Shown here in pieces: positions 1 to 8,614 of a DNA stretch of 64,000 nucleotides. Under the pieces are notes generated by a model. That model saw only the letters and a program-made list of their open reading frames with translations, was not told the origin of the DNA and searched no databases. The stretch comes from Prochloraceae cyanobacterium PL24a_bin.78 (lineage in GTDB: Bacteria > Cyanobacteriota > Cyanobacteriia > Cyanobacteriales > JANQIW01), in contig JANQIW010000027.1 of the NCBI GenBank assembly GCA_028281945.1, positions 1 to 64,000 of the forward strand, given 5' to 3'. The translations under genes and the position numbers were made by a program. How positions within the stretch are numbered: position 1 is the stretch's first letter; the number at the start of each line of letters is the position of its first letter.

Positions 1-841
1 GATATAATTTTAGCATATTAAGAAAACAATATATTTATCACTAGTGTTAAAATCATATCATGTATGACAAGAATATATTTTATTTAAGAAAATAGTTAAT
101 CAATTCTTGTTCAAGAACAATCAAGATCAAGTCAAAATTTGAAAAATATAAAATGTACTTTCAATTATAATTACTACTGTAATAAAAATTTTCGGGATCA
201 TGAGGGGATCGATCGTCCAAGAATTATTGAGAAAAAAAAGCATTATAGAAAGACTCCCTTATATTAAGAAATACTATAAAATTTAAAATTCTGAGCAAAA
301 TAAAGTTATAATCAATCTAAAAGTTCAGAGAAAAAAAGCTTTTGTAAATTATCAGAAATCTTCCTGAAAACAAAAATTTGGTTTGATTTTCTGAGAAGAT
401 TGACCAAAAAGAAATTTTAGAGAAATAAATATCAAAAGAATTTGACATTTTAGAAAAGTGTTTTTTCGAGATGGTAAAATGTCAAGAAAACATAACATTT
501 TGATCCCCAAATAGTTTAAAATTCCGTTAGAAGGATCATAATTATCAAAAAAACCCTTGACGATTAGGTTTGTAATTTTGTTACATAAAGTTAAGAGAAA
601 ATTCCAGCGATCCTAAATTAAGATCCAAAAACCCCAATAGACTCAAACAAAATCCAGAAGGAGGAAACATCAAAAAGCGAAATCAAGGTAATGAGATAGT
701 TAGAATTACTAACTAATTCCAACAGAAAAGGATTTTGATGTTAAAAACGAAAAACTTTTTTTTTTGAAAAATTGGCATATTGCCCTTCTTTAAGAGGAAA
801 GCTGGGATATTTGCCGTCACGACTAATTGGAGATAAATTTA
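1..841. other. Long non-coding leader region upstream of the DUF4912 gene
   Basis: No credible gene is seen in these 841 bases. The stretch holds an 11-bp inverted repeat (442-452 with 475-485), a possible promoter (TTGACG at 557-562, TTACAT at 581-586, 18-base spacer), a strong Shine-Dalgarno-like AAGGAGG at 657-663 with no start codon at a usable distance, a two-codon start-stop frame at 691-699, and a 7-bp hairpin (697-703 with 709-715). If the promoter is real, the DUF4912 mRNA has a 5' leader of roughly 240 bases. All of this is pattern reading, not proof. Confidence 0.5.
442..485. repeat. 11-bp perfect inverted repeat
   Basis: TTGACATTTTA at 442-452 is matched by its exact reverse complement at 475-485, with a 22-base loop. 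It lies 357 bases upstream of the DUF4912 start and upstream of the candidate promoter. It has no T-run on either side, so it does not read as a terminator; a protein-binding site is possible. Confidence 0.45.
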
Positions 842-2002
842 ATGGCAAAAGAACGTCCCCCCATAGATGAAATGACATTAAGGCAATTAAGAAAAGTTGC
901 CTCAGTATACAACATATCTCGTTATAGTAGGATGCGTAAGGCACAACTACTAGCAGAAATTAAAAAGATAGAAAAAGAAAGAATAATTAGTTCCACACCA
1001 GCATTAAACAAACCCCCAGAGGAACAAAAAGTTGAAGCTACAAAATTTGAATTAGGTCAAGAAGAAAACCCAGATTCTTTAGTATCAGTGGATGGAGAAC
1101 TTGGAGAGCTTCCAGGAGGCTATGGAGAAAGTCGAATTGTCCTAATGCCTAGAGATCCACAATGGGCTTATGCTTATTGGGATATTCCTAATGAAGAGAA
1201 GGAAAGTTGTCGATCGAGAGGAGGGATTCAGTTAGCATTGCGTCTTTATGATGTTACTGAAACGGAAGCTAATACCCCAGATTCTGAGAATTTTCAAGAA
1301 TATCTTTGTGATGAGTTGGCTAGAGAGTGGTATATACCCATTAGTGATAGCGATCGAAAATATAGAGTAGACATTGGTTATCGTTGTTCTGATAATCGTT
1401 GGTTAATTTTAGCTAGTTCTCAAGAGGTACAAATTCCGCCAGTATATCGTAGTGATTGGATCGAAGATACTTTTATCACGGTGAATTGGGAAGACTCTTT
1501 AGAGAATAAAGAAGTATACAAATTGCCTACTCCAAATCTTCAACCTAAAATACCATCCATAGATAATTATCTATTAGATTCAGTTGCACACTATCCCGGT
1601 TCTATGACTAAAGGTATGAGTTCTTATTTATTTAGTTCTGGGGTTGGTATGTGGGGAGTTGGAAAAGAAACTAATTTAGCTAGTGATATGGGTTTATCGA
1701 ATCATTGGAATTCCAACCCATCCCATTGCAAGTTTTGGTTAATGACTGATTCTTCCTTAACCCTTTATGGTGCGACTGAGCCTAATTCTCAAGTTAGTAT
1801 TAATGGTCGTCCGATTAAGCTTAATTCTGATGGAAGTTTTAGCTTCCAAATGTCTTTTAATGATGATTTAATTGATTATTCTATAATAGCTATTACGGCT
1901 GATGGTGGACATACAAATTCAATTCATATTAATTTTACTCGTGAAACTCTATTAAGGGAATTTGAAACCAGAAAGGAAGCTATGTTTGAATTATTAAACT
2001 AA
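842..2002 (+). CDS. DUF4912 domain protein with Rho-N-like N-terminus
   Basis: A 386-residue cyanobacterial protein of unknown function. The N-terminal 40 residues (TLRQLRKVA, SRMRKAQLLAEI) resemble the Rho N-terminal/SAP-like helical fold that binds nucleic acid. The DUF4912 part follows at about residues 90-220, with VLMPRDPQWAYAYWDIP, a central LALRLYDVT strand and a YRVDIGY strand. A second beta-rich section near residues 300-355 (LYGATEPNSQVSINGRPI) looks like another immunoglobulin-like unit. The start is taken at ATG 842 because GGAG at 829-832 sits nine bases ahead; a TTG at 827 overlaps that site. A strong terminator follows. Role unknown; the fold suggests binding rather than catalysis. 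Confidence 0.85.
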   Translation: MAKERPPIDEMTLRQLRKVASVYNISRYSRMRKAQLLAEIKKIEKERIISSTPALNKPPEEQKVEATKFELGQEENPDSLVSVDGELGELPGGYGESRIVLMPRDPQWAYAYWDIPNEEKESCRSRGGIQLALRLYDVTETEANTPDSENFQEYLCDELAREWYIPISDSDRKYRVDIGYRCSDNRWLILASSQEVQIPPVYRSDWIEDTFITVNWEDSLENKEVYKLPTPNLQPKIPSIDNYLLDSVAHYPGSMTKGMSSYLFSSGVGMWGVGKETNLASDMGLSNHWNSNPSHCKFWLMTDSSLTLYGATEPNSQVSINGRPIKLNSDGSFSFQMSFNDDLIDYSIIAITADGGHTNSIHINFTRETLLREFETRKEAMFELLN

Positions 2003-2083
2003 TTATAATCTAAATTAAAGTTCAAATTAATATATTTCGTGGCTTTTTAGCTATGTTTCTATTGTTAGATTAATTTTAAATTC

Positions 2084-2108
2084 ACCTCCTTTGGAGGTAT
2101 TTTTTTTA
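2084..2108 (+). terminator. Rho-independent terminator after the DUF4912 gene
   Basis: ACCTCC (2084-2089), a TTT loop and GGAGGT (2093-2098) form a perfect 6-bp stem followed by A and a run of T. It lies 82 bases after the stop codon. Confidence 0.85.
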
Positions 2109-2142
2109 TAAGTCAGGTTTCAAAACTAGGAAGTCTATCACA

Positions 2143-2162
2143 ATTTTAGAAAATTGATATAA
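2143..2162. repeat. Copy 1 of a dispersed extragenic repeat
   Basis: These 20 bases are identical to 18024-18043. Similarity extends upstream (CTATC and a CAGGTTT-like block), giving a repeat of about 50 bp. A weaker third copy ends near 56256. All are intergenic. Confidence 0.6.
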
Positions 2163-2255
2163 GCTGAGGATATTTAATATTATTTTTCCAAAAGGTTGAA
2201 AGATTTAGAGAGATAGGTTTTATAGAGTGAAAATAGAGATAAATATAGTTTTTTT

Positions 2256-2326
2256 CTCCCCATTCTCCCCATTCTCCCATTCTCCCCATTCTCCCATTCT
2301 CCCTATTCTCCCTATTCTCCCTATTC
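2256..2326. repeat. C-rich minisatellite, CTCCCATT units
   Basis: About nine imperfect tandem units of CTCCC(C)ATT or CTCCCTATT. The same unit recurs at 31829-31917 and, in the opposite orientation, at 44531-44680. Any open frame through it is a low-complexity artefact. It lies between the DUF4912 terminator and the end of the CPBP gene. Confidence 0.8.
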
Positions 2327-2357
2327 AATATCTATCACTATTAAAGAAATATTAGTA

Positions 2358-3902
2358 TTAATTACTTCCCAAAATAAATAGACTAAGCATTGTGCCACTA
2401 TTCCATAAACTATGAATCATAATAGGAGCAAAAAGATTGCGTTTTCTGGTATAAACAAAGCCTAAAATAATTCCTAAAGTTGTTAATGGTAAAACTTCAG
2501 AAAAACTAACGTGAGCAAAAGCAAAGATTAAACTACTAACAATAATTGCTCCCCCTACTGGTAAATATCTTGTCAAGGAAGCTAATAAAAAACCTCGAAA
2601 CATAATTTCTTCAAAGATAGGAGCGGCAATTGATGCGGTAAAGAAAAATATGGCTAAAGCTACTTTATCTTGTGCTTGTAATGCTAAAAATAATAGGGGA
2701 TTACTACCACCTTGGCCTTGCCAAATTTGCTGATTAATTAGTGATACAATTAGGACTAAAGGTAGAGCTACTAAATATCCTCCCATTCCCCATAAAACCC
2801 AATTGGATTTGAATTTAAATTTAAACCAATCTGAGGGTAAAGGTTGCCAAGGTTTGATAGAAAAATATAAGATTAATAATCCTGCTAAAGACATTAATAA
2901 GTAGGTTAATAAAACTGAAACCGCTTGCCAACGAAGACTTAATCCAGAAACACTAAAACCTAATAACCCAAATAATAATGGGATGACAATTTGACTTATT
3001 AAGAAAAAACCTACCATTAAAACTTGTAAAATAATTTCCCAATCCCAAGTTTTTTCCCAAGCTATATTGGCATTAGTTGCTAAAATGCTCTTTTCTTTTG
3101 CTAAAAATATTTGAACAATTAAAAATATTAAAATTCCCACTCCTAGAATTGCACCAATAAAAGGTAAGCCACCAATAATAGCCAATTTAGTAATTACTTT
3201 TGCCGCTTTTTCTCCTTCTTTTTCTTTGAGATTAACTAAATCTTCTTGACGATTTTCAATTTGATATAACTTAGCTAAACTAACATATTCAAACCAACCA
3301 TCTAAGTTATTTTTAATTTGAGATTCTGCGTCTGGTAAGATTTCTACTGGTAAGATTTCTACTGGATTATTCCAAAGTTGTTTTACTATGGCAGCAAGTT
3401 CAACCATAGATGATAATTGAGAATTTTGGTTTTGATTTCCAGAATTAACAATGACATTTTCCCAAGTTTGTTGTGCTGCTGGAAATTCATTTTTTTGGGC
3501 TTGAATCAGGCCTATTTTTATATCTAATTCGTTAATAAATTCTTGTTCTTGTTTTATTTTATCTTCTAAATTTTCTTTAGCATCTGGTGGTAATTTTTCT
3601 AATTGTTGTTGAAGATTTAAGATATTGTTTTCTGAAGCTTTTCTTGCTTCTTGATATTGATTTTGGGCAGTTAAATAAGGATCTTCGCCAATTAATTTAT
3701 TAATAAAAGATGAATTATTATTTTCAGTTGGTAAATTAAGTTGCTCGAAATCAAACTCTGTAGCATGAAGGACAAGATTAGTTTGATAAAGTTGGATACG
3801 GGGTTGAATCTGAGGTTGATTTAAACTACTTATTAAAGAAAGAATAACGGGAATAAGTGCTATTATTGTTAATAATCCGAGAATAAAACGTTTAATGGTC
3901 AT
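2358..3902 (-). CDS. CPBP family intramembrane metalloprotease
   Basis: A 514-residue membrane protein of the CPBP (CAAX protease and bacteriocin-processing) family. The C-terminal third carries the family motifs: EEIMFRG at 431-437, a conserved His near 464 (FAHVS) and HSLWN at 497-501, expected to hold the catalytic metal. An N-terminal membrane anchor (about 7-25) is followed by a roughly 200-residue soluble segment with coiled-coil and TPR-like character (residues 75-235), then at least seven hydrophobic segments. The soluble part contains a short duplication, VEILP twice, coded by a 15-bp tandem repeat. The long extracytoplasmic or luminal insert is common in cyanobacterial members. Substrate unknown. 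Confidence 0.88.
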   Translation of the reverse strand: MTIKRFILGLLTIIALIPVILSLISSLNQPQIQPRIQLYQTNLVLHATEFDFEQLNLPTENNNSSFINKLIGEDPYLTAQNQYQEARKASENNILNLQQQLEKLPPDAKENLEDKIKQEQEFINELDIKIGLIQAQKNEFPAAQQTWENVIVNSGNQNQNSQLSSMVELAAIVKQLWNNPVEILPVEILPDAESQIKNNLDGWFEYVSLAKLYQIENRQEDLVNLKEKEGEKAAKVITKLAIIGGLPFIGAILGVGILIFLIVQIFLAKEKSILATNANIAWEKTWDWEIILQVLMVGFFLISQIVIPLLFGLLGFSVSGLSLRWQAVSVLLTYLLMSLAGLLILYFSIKPWQPLPSDWFKFKFKSNWVLWGMGGYLVALPLVLIVSLINQQIWQGQGGSNPLLFLALQAQDKVALAIFFFTASIAAPIFEEIMFRGFLLASLTRYLPVGGAIIVSSLIFAFAHVSFSEVLPLTTLGIILGFVYTRKRNLFAPIMIHSLWNSGTMLSLFILGSN

Positions 3903-4150
3903 TGGTTGTAATTATTGTTTTTTCCTATGTAAAAAATAATTTAATGAAATCTCAAATTCAAAATAATTAGCTAAAATCTCAAAATTTTTTATCATTTTTT
4001 ACTAGATCAATACATCTTATATGGAGATGGTAGTTAATTAAGTAAAAATTCTTATTAAAAAATATTATTTTAAAACTTTAGCTATTTTAGCTATTATAAC
4101 CTTTGTGCTCAAGATAAAATTACAATAAAAAGGAAAGGAGGGATAAAAAT

Positions 4151-5497
4151 TTGTCTACTCGTGTTATTATCGTGCGCCATGGGCAAAGCAATTATAATGC
4201 CCAAAAAAAAATACAAGGTCGTAGTAATGAGTCTACTTTAACAGAAAAAGGTCGTCAGGATGCTGAAACCTTGGGAACTACTCTTAGGAATCTTAATTTT
4301 GATGGTTTTTATTGTAGCCCTCTGGCTAGAGCGCATGAAACTGCAAAAATAATTCATAGCTGTCTTAATAATCCTCCTAATTTACAAGTAACAGATCAAT
4401 TGTTAGAGATAGATTTGCCTTTGTGGGAAAAGCTAGAAAAGGATGCTGTTAAGGAAAAGTATCCAGAGGATTATCGTTGTTGGAAAGAATCTCCTAGTGA
4501 GTTTAAAATGATTCTCAAAACTCCAGAAGGTGAAAAAGAGCATTATCCTGTGAAATCTCTTTACCAACAAGCTCAGGATTTTTGGCAGGAAATTTTACCT
4601 AAACATGAAGGTAAAACTATTTTAATTGCAGCTCATAATGGGATTAATCGCTGTTTAATTATGAGTGCTATTGGCATTCCTCCTGAAAATTATCATTCAA
4701 TCCAACAATCAAATTGCGGCATTAATGTGCTAAATTTCACTGGTGGTTGGGGAGATATTGTCCAATTGGAATCTTTAAACCAAACTGCTCACTTAGGATT
4801 GACTATTCCTTCACTTCGGCCTAATCATTCTGGAGTACGTTTATTATTAGTGCGTCACGGTGAAACTGATTGGAATCGGGAATCTCGCTTTCAAGGGATT
4901 AGAGATATTCCTCTTAATGAAAATGGCAAAAAACAAGGGGAAATGGCGGCAGAGTTTCTCAAAGAGGTTAAAATTGATTTCGGTATCACTAGTTCGATGT
5001 TACGCCCGAAAGAAACGGCGGAAATAATTCTTAAGTATCACCCTGATGTAACCCTTGAATCTAAGTCAGAGTTAGTTGAAATTTGTCACGGTTTATGGGA
5101 AGGGAAGTTAAAATCGGAAATTGAAGCGGAATTCCCAGGAATGCTTCAGGAGTGGGAAGAAAATCCGGAAACAGTTCAAATGCCAGAAGGGGAAAATTTA
5201 CAAGAAGTTTGGGATAGGGCAGTAGCTTCTTGGAATGAAATAGTTAAGGTATATTGTAATTCAGAACCTCCAAAAACTGGTATTATAGTGGCTCATGATG
5301 CTATTAATAAAGTTATTCTTTGTTATTTATTGGGTTTAAAACCTGCTAATTTTTGGAATATTAAGCAAGGAAATGGTGCTGTTAGTGTAATTGATTATCC
5401 TCAAGGTCCAGATCATCCTCCAGTTTTACAGGCAATTAATATAACAAGTCATCTTAGCAGTGGAATTTTAGATAAAACAGCCGCAGGTGCTTTATAA
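4151..5497 (+). CDS. Double-domain histidine phosphatase (phosphoglycerate mutase-like)
   Basis: A 448-residue protein with two complete histidine phosphatase domains. The first opens with VRHGQSNYNAQ (His10) and the second with VRHGETDWNRE near residue 236. Each has a later catalytic-type His (AAHNGINR near 165; VAHDAINK near 381). The start codon is TTG: GGAGGG at 4137-4142 is eight bases upstream and the RHG motif follows immediately, so no other start fits. Cyanobacterial and plant proteins of this build include phosphatases acting on sugar phosphates such as 2-carboxyarabinitol 1-phosphate; the actual substrate here cannot be read from sequence. Confidence 0.88.
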   Translation: MSTRVIIVRHGQSNYNAQKKIQGRSNESTLTEKGRQDAETLGTTLRNLNFDGFYCSPLARAHETAKIIHSCLNNPPNLQVTDQLLEIDLPLWEKLEKDAVKEKYPEDYRCWKESPSEFKMILKTPEGEKEHYPVKSLYQQAQDFWQEILPKHEGKTILIAAHNGINRCLIMSAIGIPPENYHSIQQSNCGINVLNFTGGWGDIVQLESLNQTAHLGLTIPSLRPNHSGVRLLLVRHGETDWNRESRFQGIRDIPLNENGKKQGEMAAEFLKEVKIDFGITSSMLRPKETAEIILKYHPDVTLESKSELVEICHGLWEGKLKSEIEAEFPGMLQEWEENPETVQMPEGENLQEVWDRAVASWNEIVKVYCNSEPPKTGIIVAHDAINKVILCYLLGLKPANFWNIKQGNGAVSVIDYPQGPDHPPVLQAINITSHLSSGILDKTAAGAL

Positions 5498-5527
5498 ACT
5501 TAAATTCGATCAATTTCAATATCTATT

Positions 5528-5553
5528 AAAAAAGTAGGAGTTTTATCTCCTAC
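5528..5553 (-). terminator. Rho-independent terminator of the Uma2 gene
   Basis: On the minus strand GTAGGAG, a 6-base loop and CTCCTAC form a perfect 7-bp stem followed by six T (the A run at 5528-5533 on the plus strand). It sits 77 bases past the Uma2 stop codon. The hairpin may also slow plus-strand transcripts from the phosphatase gene, but that strand lacks a T-run. Confidence 0.85.
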
Positions 5554-5629
5554 ATAGTTCTTATGTTTATAAAAAACCTATGATTTAATGATTATTCCTA
5601 GAAAGTTGCTACAAAGAAACGGAAATAAC

Positions 5630-6424
5630 CTAAGAAATATTAGGATCAATTCCCATTGCTCTGAGTTTTTCTTCTAAAAGTTGAGCGCGTCTTTCGGCTT
5701 CAGTAGCCCGTTGTTCAGCATCAATAGCTTTTTGCTCAGCATTAAGAGCACGTATTTGAGCTTCAGCGGCACGTTCGTCACCAGTAGGAAGTATATTATT
5801 ATTAGCATCGCACCATCGTAACCAAACATCTTGTTTTTGTTCAAAAGTACCTTGCCAGAGAGTTAAACCTAAACCAACTTGCTCTAACCATGTTTGATTA
5901 GTTTCAAAATAATGTCTACCTTTAATTTCAAAAATCCGCAATACATTGTCACTCAATTGCTTACTAGGATCGTAAACTACATAGTAACTCACTCGCATCC
6001 ACTGATAAATCTCTAATTTTTTATCAAGTTCTTTTCCGACTTTATTAGAAACAATCTCAATGGCTACTTCAGGAGGCTTTCCAAACTGCCAAACTAAATA
6101 ACAACGATTGGATTTTTCCCACCAGTTATCGGGTACTTTTACATCAAAACTAAGAAAAACATCAGGAACAATAGCTGGTTTTGTAATTGTATGATAAATT
6201 CCTACATTAGCAGCAGCTAAAAAAACTCCCTCTAAAGATGTATAAAGGGCACTAGTTAAGAGTCTTTGTTGTTTTTCACAAGCAAGATTATCCACAGGAG
6301 TATCATCCTCTGTTACTAAGTGACTAATATCTGGTTGGGTTATATCTAGTTGGGTTATATCTGATTGAGTAATATCTGATTGAGTAATATCTGGTTGTTT
6401 TTGAGTTTCTAATTCTTGAACCAT
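5630..6424 (-). CDS. Uma2 family endonuclease-like protein (DUF820)
   Basis: A 264-residue protein of the Uma2 family, which is abundant in cyanobacteria and has a PD-(D/E)XK restriction-like core. The core runs from about residue 60 to 195: PDVFLSFDV, VAIEIVSN (the acidic-x-acidic metal site) and KLEIYQWMRVSYYVVYDP. The N-terminus has four or five tandem copies of a five-residue unit, DITQS/L/P, coded by a 15-bp repeat. The C-terminal 50 residues form an Ala/Glu-rich coiled coil (AEQRATEAERRAQ). It lies 67 bases behind the secreted-protein gene on the same strand and has its own terminator. Biological role unknown; nuclease activity is inferred from family only. Confidence 0.85.
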   Translation of the reverse strand: MVQELETQKQPDITQSDITQSDITQLDITQPDISHLVTEDDTPVDNLACEKQQRLLTSALYTSLEGVFLAAANVGIYHTITKPAIVPDVFLSFDVKVPDNWWEKSNRCYLVWQFGKPPEVAIEIVSNKVGKELDKKLEIYQWMRVSYYVVYDPSKQLSDNVLRIFEIKGRHYFETNQTWLEQVGLGLTLWQGTFEQKQDVWLRWCDANNNILPTGDERAAEAQIRALNAEQKAIDAEQRATEAERRAQLLEEKLRAMGIDPNIS

Positions 6425-6491
6425 TATTTTAATCTAATTGATTTAGTATTATTTTTATTTAACTACAGTTTATTTCAGTTTAATTTTCGCT

Positions 6492-7130
6492 TTAATCTCC
6501 TTTAGATTTATTGTTACTTCCCATTAAGAAAGCTAGTGTGATTGCTAAAATGATAACTATAGGCACAGCTTTCCATAACCAATTAGAATTACCTATATTT
6601 TGCTCTTCATTCAAAGTAACAATTTCTGTGGTAGTTTCTATAGTTGTAGATGGAGTTGTAGATGAAGTTGTAGATGAAGTTGTAGTGGGAGAAACTTTTG
6701 GCGATGGAGGAGTTTTACCTGGAATTACAGTGACATCATAACTAAGTTTAAAGGGTTGAAAATTGCCATCAGTTTTAGGCATACCACTAATTTCTAATTG
6801 ATAAATACCAGTTTCTGGAAAAATTATTTCAGCACCAGGAATATTTTGAAAATTTTCAGCAGAAATAGCTTCTAAAGATGGATTTAATATTGCTTCAGAT
6901 TTTAAATAAACTGTTAACTTACAATCACATTCAGATAGAGGAATAATTTCTCCTCCTCTACGAGTAAGAGCAAACCAAGCTTGTGCTGGTTCTCCTGCAC
7001 GAGGATTATGATTTGGTTCAATATGAAAAGTAGCTCCTACTCCGCCATCAGTTTTAAGATTATGGGCTAATGCTGTATTATTAAAGAGGGTTAAGAAAAT
7101 TAGCAAATTAATAATTCTAGATAAAAACAT
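6492..7130 (-). CDS. Membrane-anchored periplasmic protein, unknown function
   Basis: A 212-residue protein with a signal peptide (1-22, ending TALA), a beta-rich extracytoplasmic domain (23-140), a Thr/Ser/Pro-rich linker (142-170) and a C-terminal membrane helix (about 187-203) with a short basic tail. The mature N-terminus is His-rich (AHNLKTDGG, FHIEPNHNP), and a CDC pair lies near residue 65. I do not recognise the family with certainty. The gene is divergent from the MCGP/ferric-reductase-like gene, with 127 bases between them, so a shared role in metal handling is a reasonable inference but no more. Confidence 0.7.
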   Translation of the reverse strand: MFLSRIINLLIFLTLFNNTALAHNLKTDGGVGATFHIEPNHNPRAGEPAQAWFALTRRGGEIIPLSECDCKLTVYLKSEAILNPSLEAISAENFQNIPGAEIIFPETGIYQLEISGMPKTDGNFQPFKLSYDVTVIPGKTPPSPKVSPTTTSSTTSSTTPSTTIETTTEIVTLNEEQNIGNSNWLWKAVPIVIILAITLAFLMGSNNKSKGD

Positions 7131-7257
7131 ATTCGATAAATTTTTGTTTAGATAGAGTACAATTTAAGTTATTTAATCAAAATAGTGGAAAATAGATCTC
7201 TCTGGTCATAACTAATTGTTAATTGTTATAAAGAAATTGTTGCTTTTATAGATCATC

Positions 7258-8463
7258 ATGATTTTAGATTTTCTCCTGATATTTAGTCTAGGATTTTTAG
7301 GTAGTTTTGGCCACTGCACTGTAATGTGCGGCCCTTTGACGGTGGCTTTTTCTTTATCACAAAAATCTCAAAAAACTTCTAATTGGCAATCAAGTTTGAT
7401 CTTTCACTTTTTGCTCAATTTAGGAAGAATTCTTAGTTATGCTTTAGTAGGTGGAACTCTTGGAGGTTTAGGTTCTATTTTAATAGCTAGTGGGCAACTT
7501 GCAGGAATAGGTTCTAATTTACGTCAAGGTATTGTCATTGTAACTGGATTAATGCTCATTTGGTTTGGATTAGCCCAGATTAACCCGGATTTATTGCCTA
7601 GATTACCGATTTTACATCCACTACACGGAAAATTACACGATCGTTTAAATTCGGCCATGGGAAAAGTATCCATGAAAAATCATTGGTGGATGCCTGCATT
7701 ATTAGGCATATTCTGGGGTTTAATCCCTTGTGGTTTTTTGTATGCGGCTCAAATTAAGGCGGCTGAAAGTGGAGATCTTTTGCGTGGTGCGGCAATTATG
7801 TTATCTTTTGGTTTAGGTACGATGCCAATTATGGTTGGTGTGGGAGTATCGGCATCTCGTTTGAGTAGTAATAGACGTTCCCAATTATTCAAATTGGGGG
7901 GGTGGATAACTCTTACTATTGGATTTTTAACTTTATTTCGGGGTGATGGCATTATTGATTACATGGGACATGGTTCTTTGTTCTTACTTATCCTAGCTTT
8001 AATTGCTCGTCCTATTAGTGGTTTATGGTCTACTCCTTTAGAATATCGTCGTATTATTGGATTAGGAGCTTATATTTTAGCTGTTGCTCATACTGGTCAT
8101 GTTTTAGCTCATTCTTTAAATTGGAATTTAGAGGTAGTAGCATTTATGTTGCCAATACATAAAATGGGTTTTTTCACTGGAGTAGTAGCATTACTGTTAA
8201 TGAGTCCGGCTGCTTTTACTAGTACTGATGGTTTACAAAAGGTTTTAGGAAAGTCTTGGCGGCGAATTCATCTTTTAAGTGTTCCTGCTTTTATTTTAGC
8301 TGTTATTCATGCTATTGGGATTGGTTCTACTTATCTTGGAGAATTGAATGGAGGAAGGGAAAATCTAGTTAAAGCTATTGCTATTGCCTGTATGGCTTTG
8401 GTGGTTTTAGTTTTACGCTCGAATTGGGTTTGTTCGATTTTAACTCCGAAAAATGAAGTATAA
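7258..8463 (+). CDS. TauE/SafE (DsbD_2-type) membrane protein fused to a ferric-reductase-like domain
   Basis: A 401-residue integral membrane protein. The first half (1-235) belongs to the DsbD_2/UreH-like group of the TauE/SafE superfamily: GHCTVMCGP at 18-26, then six helices with an internal repeat (GIFWGLIPCGFLYAA). The second half (about 245-395) looks like a heme-binding ferric reductase-like transmembrane domain, with spaced His residues (AHTGHVLAH, RIHLLSV, AVIHAIG). MCGP proteins are linked in the literature to copper supply and cytochrome maturation; a role in metal or electron transfer across the membrane is inferred. No Shine-Dalgarno is obvious before ATG 7258. Confidence 0.82.
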   Translation: MILDFLLIFSLGFLGSFGHCTVMCGPLTVAFSLSQKSQKTSNWQSSLIFHFLLNLGRILSYALVGGTLGGLGSILIASGQLAGIGSNLRQGIVIVTGLMLIWFGLAQINPDLLPRLPILHPLHGKLHDRLNSAMGKVSMKNHWWMPALLGIFWGLIPCGFLYAAQIKAAESGDLLRGAAIMLSFGLGTMPIMVGVGVSASRLSSNRRSQLFKLGGWITLTIGFLTLFRGDGIIDYMGHGSLFLLILALIARPISGLWSTPLEYRRIIGLGAYILAVAHTGHVLAHSLNWNLEVVAFMLPIHKMGFFTGVVALLLMSPAAFTSTDGLQKVLGKSWRRIHLLSVPAFILAVIHAIGIGSTYLGELNGGRENLVKAIAIACMALVVLVLRSNWVCSILTPKNEV

Positions 8464-8614
8464 TGAAGGGTTTTATCATTATTGATAATTAACTAAGTTA
8501 CTTACATCTATAAATTAAACAAATGTAAATATAGATAGTATAAATTTAGTTATACAATCTCAATATCTAATTAATGAATCAGAATTTTATGAAAAAAAAA
8601 CTTTTTTAATAATA

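Noticed and set aside
741-944. 67-codon minus-strand frame across the DUF4912 start
   Set aside because: It overlaps a strong gene start and its ribosome site and has no family features.
2146-2328. Open frame made of NRENRENGRMGEWGE repeats
   Set aside because: It is only the minisatellite translated; no gene start signal and no family.
6511-6741. Val-rich plus-strand frame opposite the periplasmic protein
   Set aside because: It is the complement of the Thr/Ser-rich linker repeat, so it is a composition artefact.
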